Assembly: GCA_040905905.1 (NCBI GenBank)
Contig: JBBDQN010000031.1
Location: forward strand, 290,782 to 354,781
Source of the DNA: JAICND01 sp040905905
GTDB lineage: Bacteria > Actinomycetota > Acidimicrobiia > Spongiisociales > ZC4RG35
Direction of reading: 5' to 3'
DNA: 64,000 nt
Shown: in pieces, positions 61,476 to 64,000 of the stretch
Layout: each line of letters opens with the position of its first letter
Numbering within the stretch: the stretch's first letter is position 1
Program-made: the position numbers and the translations under genes
Notes under the pieces: generated by a model
What the model was told of the DNA's origin: nothing
What the model saw: only the letters and a program-made list of their open reading frames with translations
The model's database searches: none

Positions 61476-62556
61476 GATCGACCTTGGAACTTCCGACGGC
61501 CGGTTCCGCGCCCGCATTCTCGGGGCGGTAGCCCGACAGGAGTCTGAGAAGAAATCCGAGAGGCTGAAACGCCAGCGAGAGCAACAAGCGCAGATGGGCT
61601 TGGCAACCGGTGGCCGCAGACGGTTCGGATACCGGCCCGTACGCAACGATCAGGGCCGCGCCACGTTGGCGATCGTCGGCGAGGAGGCTGCAATCGTGCG
61701 AGAAGCTGCCTCCCGCTTCCTCATGGGGGAGTCGCTGCGAACGATCGCATCGGATTTCAACCGCCGCAGTGTTTCGACGGTGACCGGCGCGTCTTGGCGG
61801 GTCACGACACTCAGAACGCTGCTGACCGGCCCTCAGATCGCTGGTCTGCGTGTCCACCTTGGCGAGATCGTGGGCGATGCCGATTGGGAGGCAATCCTGG
61901 ACCGGACGTCGTGGGAACAGATCCGAGTGAAGATCGGAGACCCGCGGAAGGTGCAATCCGGGCGTCCGCCCGCATACCTACTCACGGGTGTGCTTCGATG
62001 CGGTCGGTGCGGAGCGACCCTTCACTCGTCGCGGAGGGTCGACGGTTCTCGCCGGTACATGTGTAACGCCGGTGCAGCGCAAGGGCCATGCGGCCGCATC
62101 GCGGTTGCCGCTCAGCCGGCCGAGCAGGAGGTTGCACATCAACTCATTGATGCGCTCGCCGGACCTGCCCTCTGGCAAGCACTCGATCGGAGCAACGACG
62201 TCGACACCGAATCGATCACCCGCCAGCTCGTATCTGATGAGGAGTCCCTGGAGCAGCTTGCCCGCGATCACTACGTCGACCGCAGGATCAGTCGCCGTGA
62301 GTTCCTCGCTGCAAGAGACGCTTTGGAAAAACGGATAGACCAGAATCGGCAAGCGCTCAGGGTGCCGACCAGTCGGGCTGCTCTTGCAGGGCTACCGACC
62401 ACGCTCGATGAGCTCCGTGAGATTTGGCTCGCCTTGGGTGTGGACCAGCAGCGGACGATTCTCAAGGCGGTGGTGGAGGTGATCGTGATCAATCCTGGTG
62501 TGCCCGGGCGCCGGCGATTCGATTCCTCACGGATGGTGATCGATTGGCGGGCATGA
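61132..62556 (+). CDS. Large serine recombinase (site-specific integrase)
   Basis: A 474-residue large serine integrase. The catalytic domain has Ser17 in AAIYCRISRDARGEGLGV, VVVDQDRLTRHPREFEDFI and ARQESEKKSERLKRQ. A Recombinase domain follows (GGRRRFGYRP, LLTGVLRCGRCGATL) with a zinc ribbon (CGRCG, then MCNAGAAQGPCG). A coiled-coil tail comes near residues 360-420. The GTG at 61132 is chosen; TACTAT at 61116-61121 is a likely -10 box. It lies 34 bases inside the junction with cpaF. Confidence 0.93.
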   Translation: MTGVARVRSAAIYCRISRDARGEGLGVLRQEALCRKLAAQKGWPVAGVYTDNDLSAYSASPRPAYEQMIRDLESQVVDAVVVVDQDRLTRHPREFEDFIIRADKLEIPLANVSGEIDLGTSDGRFRARILGAVARQESEKKSERLKRQREQQAQMGLATGGRRRFGYRPVRNDQGRATLAIVGEEAAIVREAASRFLMGESLRTIASDFNRRSVSTVTGASWRVTTLRTLLTGPQIAGLRVHLGEIVGDADWEAILDRTSWEQIRVKIGDPRKVQSGRPPAYLLTGVLRCGRCGATLHSSRRVDGSRRYMCNAGAAQGPCGRIAVAAQPAEQEVAHQLIDALAGPALWQALDRSNDVDTESITRQLVSDEESLEQLARDHYVDRRISRREFLAARDALEKRIDQNRQALRVPTSRAALAGLPTTLDELREIWLALGVDQQRTILKAVVEVIVINPGVPGRRRFDSSRMVIDWRA

Positions 62557-63021
62557 CCGGGTGGCGTCGATGTGACGGTCATGCCACGTCACTGGACGCC
62601 ACGCTCAGCGAACGAGTTACCGTTGCAAGCACTGCCACTACGCGAGCGAGAACAATGCCATCCTCAACATGGTCCGGGAGACCGGCGGCCCGACGCGACT
62701 CGCTGGCGGGTGAGGGCAATCGTTTCGGGTCCGCCGACCGAGCGGCCCGAGCCCGCTGATCAGCGGCTGGGGGTCGTGGTGCGATAGCGACGGTCATCGG
62801 CTGCTCCGCAGTTGGCTGTTGACTGCTTCGCTCCGATCATCGGAACCGACCCTGTCGGGCGAGTGTCAGCTGCTGATCATTTGCGGCGACATGGGCGTGA
62901 TATGGCCGGTGGGCTGACGGGCGATCGGGGCAAGGCGAACCTCGATGCCCGACCTGTGTTGGAGGGTTTCTGACAGGGCTACTGACACTCTGGTGACAGG
63001 GTTCGATGTAACTGTCTGGGG
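62557..63021. other. 465 bases without a supported gene
   Basis: No open frame here has a convincing start, ribosome site and codon pattern. The region is inside the mobile element and holds the TGACA repeats at its right end (62971-63000). It may contain decayed coding sequence or regulatory DNA. Nothing else is seen. Confidence 0.5.
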
Positions 63022-63145
63022 ATGGCGACGTCGGTTTCTTCGGAGCTAGGCGGCCCTGCTGGGGGTTGGAGGGTGGCTGACATCGGAATGACAGGGTTGT
63101 CGCGTCAGCGGACGGTGGGCGCCCCTTACCTGGATGACATGACAC
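62971..63145 (+). repeat. Spaced TGACA direct repeats in the element
   Basis: TGACA occurs at 62971, 62983, 62994, 63078, 63089, 63135 and 63140. TGACAGGG is present at 62971 and 63089, TGACAGGGTT at 62994 and 63089, and TGACACTCT at 62983 and 63140. Within groups the spacing is 11-12 bases, about one helical turn. This fits sites for a DNA-binding protein, but no regulator is identified. Confidence 0.5.
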
Positions 63146-63222
63146 TCTCGGTTCCCCCCGACAGCCGGGACCGCAACCGCCTAGGGTTTATCTGGCTACA
63201 GGGAACGGGGGTAGCCAAGTGA
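63022..63222 (+). CDS. Possible small ORF upstream of the lipoprotein gene
   Basis: A 66-codon frame from ATG with GGGG nearby. Its TGA overlaps the lipoprotein GTG as GTGA, which suggests coupling. It has no recognisable family, and the TGACA repeats run through it. It could be a real element protein or only an open stretch. Confidence 0.3.
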   Translation: MATSVSSELGGPAGGWRVADIGMTGLSRQRTVGAPYLDDMTLSVPPDSRDRNRLGFIWLQGTGVAK

Positions 63223-64000
63223 GCCCACGGCGCTGGTCATCTGGGTTCGGCGGCCCCACCCGGCCGCCGTTTCTCGTAGGTGTCGCATTGGCGACGCTGC
63301 TGGCTCTGGGCGCCTGCTCCGCGACTGGATCCGCCGAATCGACGACGACTGCATCGACCGCGGCGCCTTCGACCTCCCTCGACCCACCCTCAACTTCCGC
63401 GAGCGCGTCGACGTCGATCACGACCAGCACGACCCTTCGGCCCACTGAGGACGTTCTCGATGCGTGGGGAGCGTATTGGGATGCGTGGGCCGAGGTACGC
63501 GCCTCGGATGATCTGGATTCGGCTCTACTCGACGCGGTTGCCTCACCGAACGTGGTTGACGGCGCTATCTCGCTGTTCAAACGTCAACGATCGTCGGGCC
63601 TCGGTCCCGTTGAAACGGAAGTCGCGTTGCATCCCATTGTCCTTGACTTGGACGCTGACCGAGCGACACTCGAGGACTGCGTGCTCCTGGCGCCGTCATT
63701 CACCGACGCCGTCGGCGTTTGGTTCGAGGCGGACCTGACTCGGAGCGAACAGGGCTGGATCGTCGACGCAATCCGGATTCCCCGAGCCGGTGGATGCATA
63801 CCGGGCGAAATGGCCGAGGCCTCGATCGCTGGCTACCAGGCCTACTACGAAGCCGAGGCTGAGTTCTGGAATCCGGCCAATCCTTTGAGTCCGCTTCTTG
63901 ACGAGGTTCTGGCTGAACCTCAGAAGAGCTTCATCGTGGGTCTCCTCGAACAGCACCAGGCTCAGGGGGTTGCACTTCGTGGCCAGCCGACAACGCATCC
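63219..64000 (+). CDS. Predicted lipoprotein, partial at the window edge
   Basis: At least 260 residues, open to the window end. A basic start is followed by a hydrophobic segment and the lipobox LALGAC near residue 33, where Cys would be lipidated. A Ser/Thr/Pro-rich linker of about 45 residues comes next. A folded domain follows with tryptophans and acidic residues (AYWDAWAEVRASDDLD). The GTG at 63219 follows GGGGG. It belongs to the inserted element. The function is unknown. Confidence 0.75.
   Translation, partial: MSPRRWSSGFGGPTRPPFLVGVALATLLALGACSATGSAESTTTASTAAPSTSLDPPSTSASASTSITTSTTLRPTEDVLDAWGAYWDAWAEVRASDDLDSALLDAVASPNVVDGAISLFKRQRSSGLGPVETEVALHPIVLDLDADRATLEDCVLLAPSFTDAVGVWFEADLTRSEQGWIVDAIRIPRAGGCIPGEMAEASIAGYQAYYEAEAEFWNPANPLSPLLDEVLAEPQKSFIVGLLEQHQAQGVALRGQPTTH

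Larger units (their letters stand above)
61098..64000 (+). mobile_element. Integrative element inserted in cpaF, left part
   Basis: The boundary is where CpaF homology ends (about 61094-61101) and base composition shifts to an AT-rich stretch (61101-61131). The first gene inside is a large serine recombinase reading away from the junction, which is typical for serine-integrase phages and ICEs. The rest to the window edge has no gene shared with the Tad operon. The right end and the second half of cpaF are not visible. Whether it is a phage or a conjugative or mobilisable element cannot be told. Confidence 0.75.

Noticed and set aside
62868..63053. Minus-strand frame ending GIEVRLAPIARQPTGHITP and onwards
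   Set aside because: It looks protein-like at its C terminus but lacks a good start and runs through the TGACA repeats; at most a decayed gene.

Overview
The window is high-GC bacterial DNA that looks actinobacterial. WhiB (54047-54322), the proteasome activator Bpa (56933-57406), GuaB3, a citramalate synthase, PcrA with its C-terminal RNA-polymerase-binding tail, and many GTG starts and start/stop overlaps all point to Actinomycetota. A deep-branching class such as Acidimicrobiia is a guess. No rRNA, tRNA or CRISPR array was seen.

Layout. 1-352 is the start of an alkaline-phosphatase-superfamily gene that runs off the left edge. 441-10533 is a respiratory complex I operon, nuoABCDHIJKLMN, with no nuoE, nuoF or nuoG between nuoD and nuoH. 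10.6-25.9 kb holds housekeeping and regulatory genes: an MBL hydrolase, a GNAT, a Nudix hydrolase, cimA, an alpha-oxoamine synthase, histidine kinases, trpS, a CPBP protease, guaB3-guaA and a CheA/CheY-like hybrid. 26-42.3 kb holds pcrA, tal, a B12-binding protein with sucCD, lemA with a DUF2207 gene, purN-purH-folD, icd-mdh, an SCP2 protein and a DapA-family aldolase. 42.35-50.26 kb is a minus-strand array of four TadE/TadG pairs. sdhCAB follows, then a regulatory block (whiB, STAS, MerR-receiver, KaiC-like, Bpa, HTH). Last comes the start of a Tad pilus motor operon (cpaB-cpaE-cpaF). Its cpaF is cut by an element that carries a large serine recombinase and fills the rest of the window.

How the genes work together. 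Complex I, type-B succinate dehydrogenase, icd, mdh and sucCD form the respiratory and TCA core. The B12 protein may feed methylmalonyl-CoA into succinyl-CoA. purN, purH, guaB3, guaA and folD serve purine and one-carbon metabolism. The TadE/TadG array and the CpaB/CpaE/CpaF motor should serve one Flp-type pilus or secretion machine, which is probably non-functional while the element sits in cpaF.

The most interesting signals are: two ribosome-mediated attenuators not annotated by gene finding (a WWW leader before trpS and an Ile-rich leader before cimA); cpaF split by the integrase element; the mirrored A-B-B-A order of the four TadE/TadG pairs; a probable CTG start that restores the signal peptide of the DUF2207 protein; two families of dispersed palindromic repeats; and a recurring layout with a -10 box six bases before the start codon, suggesting leaderless mRNAs.
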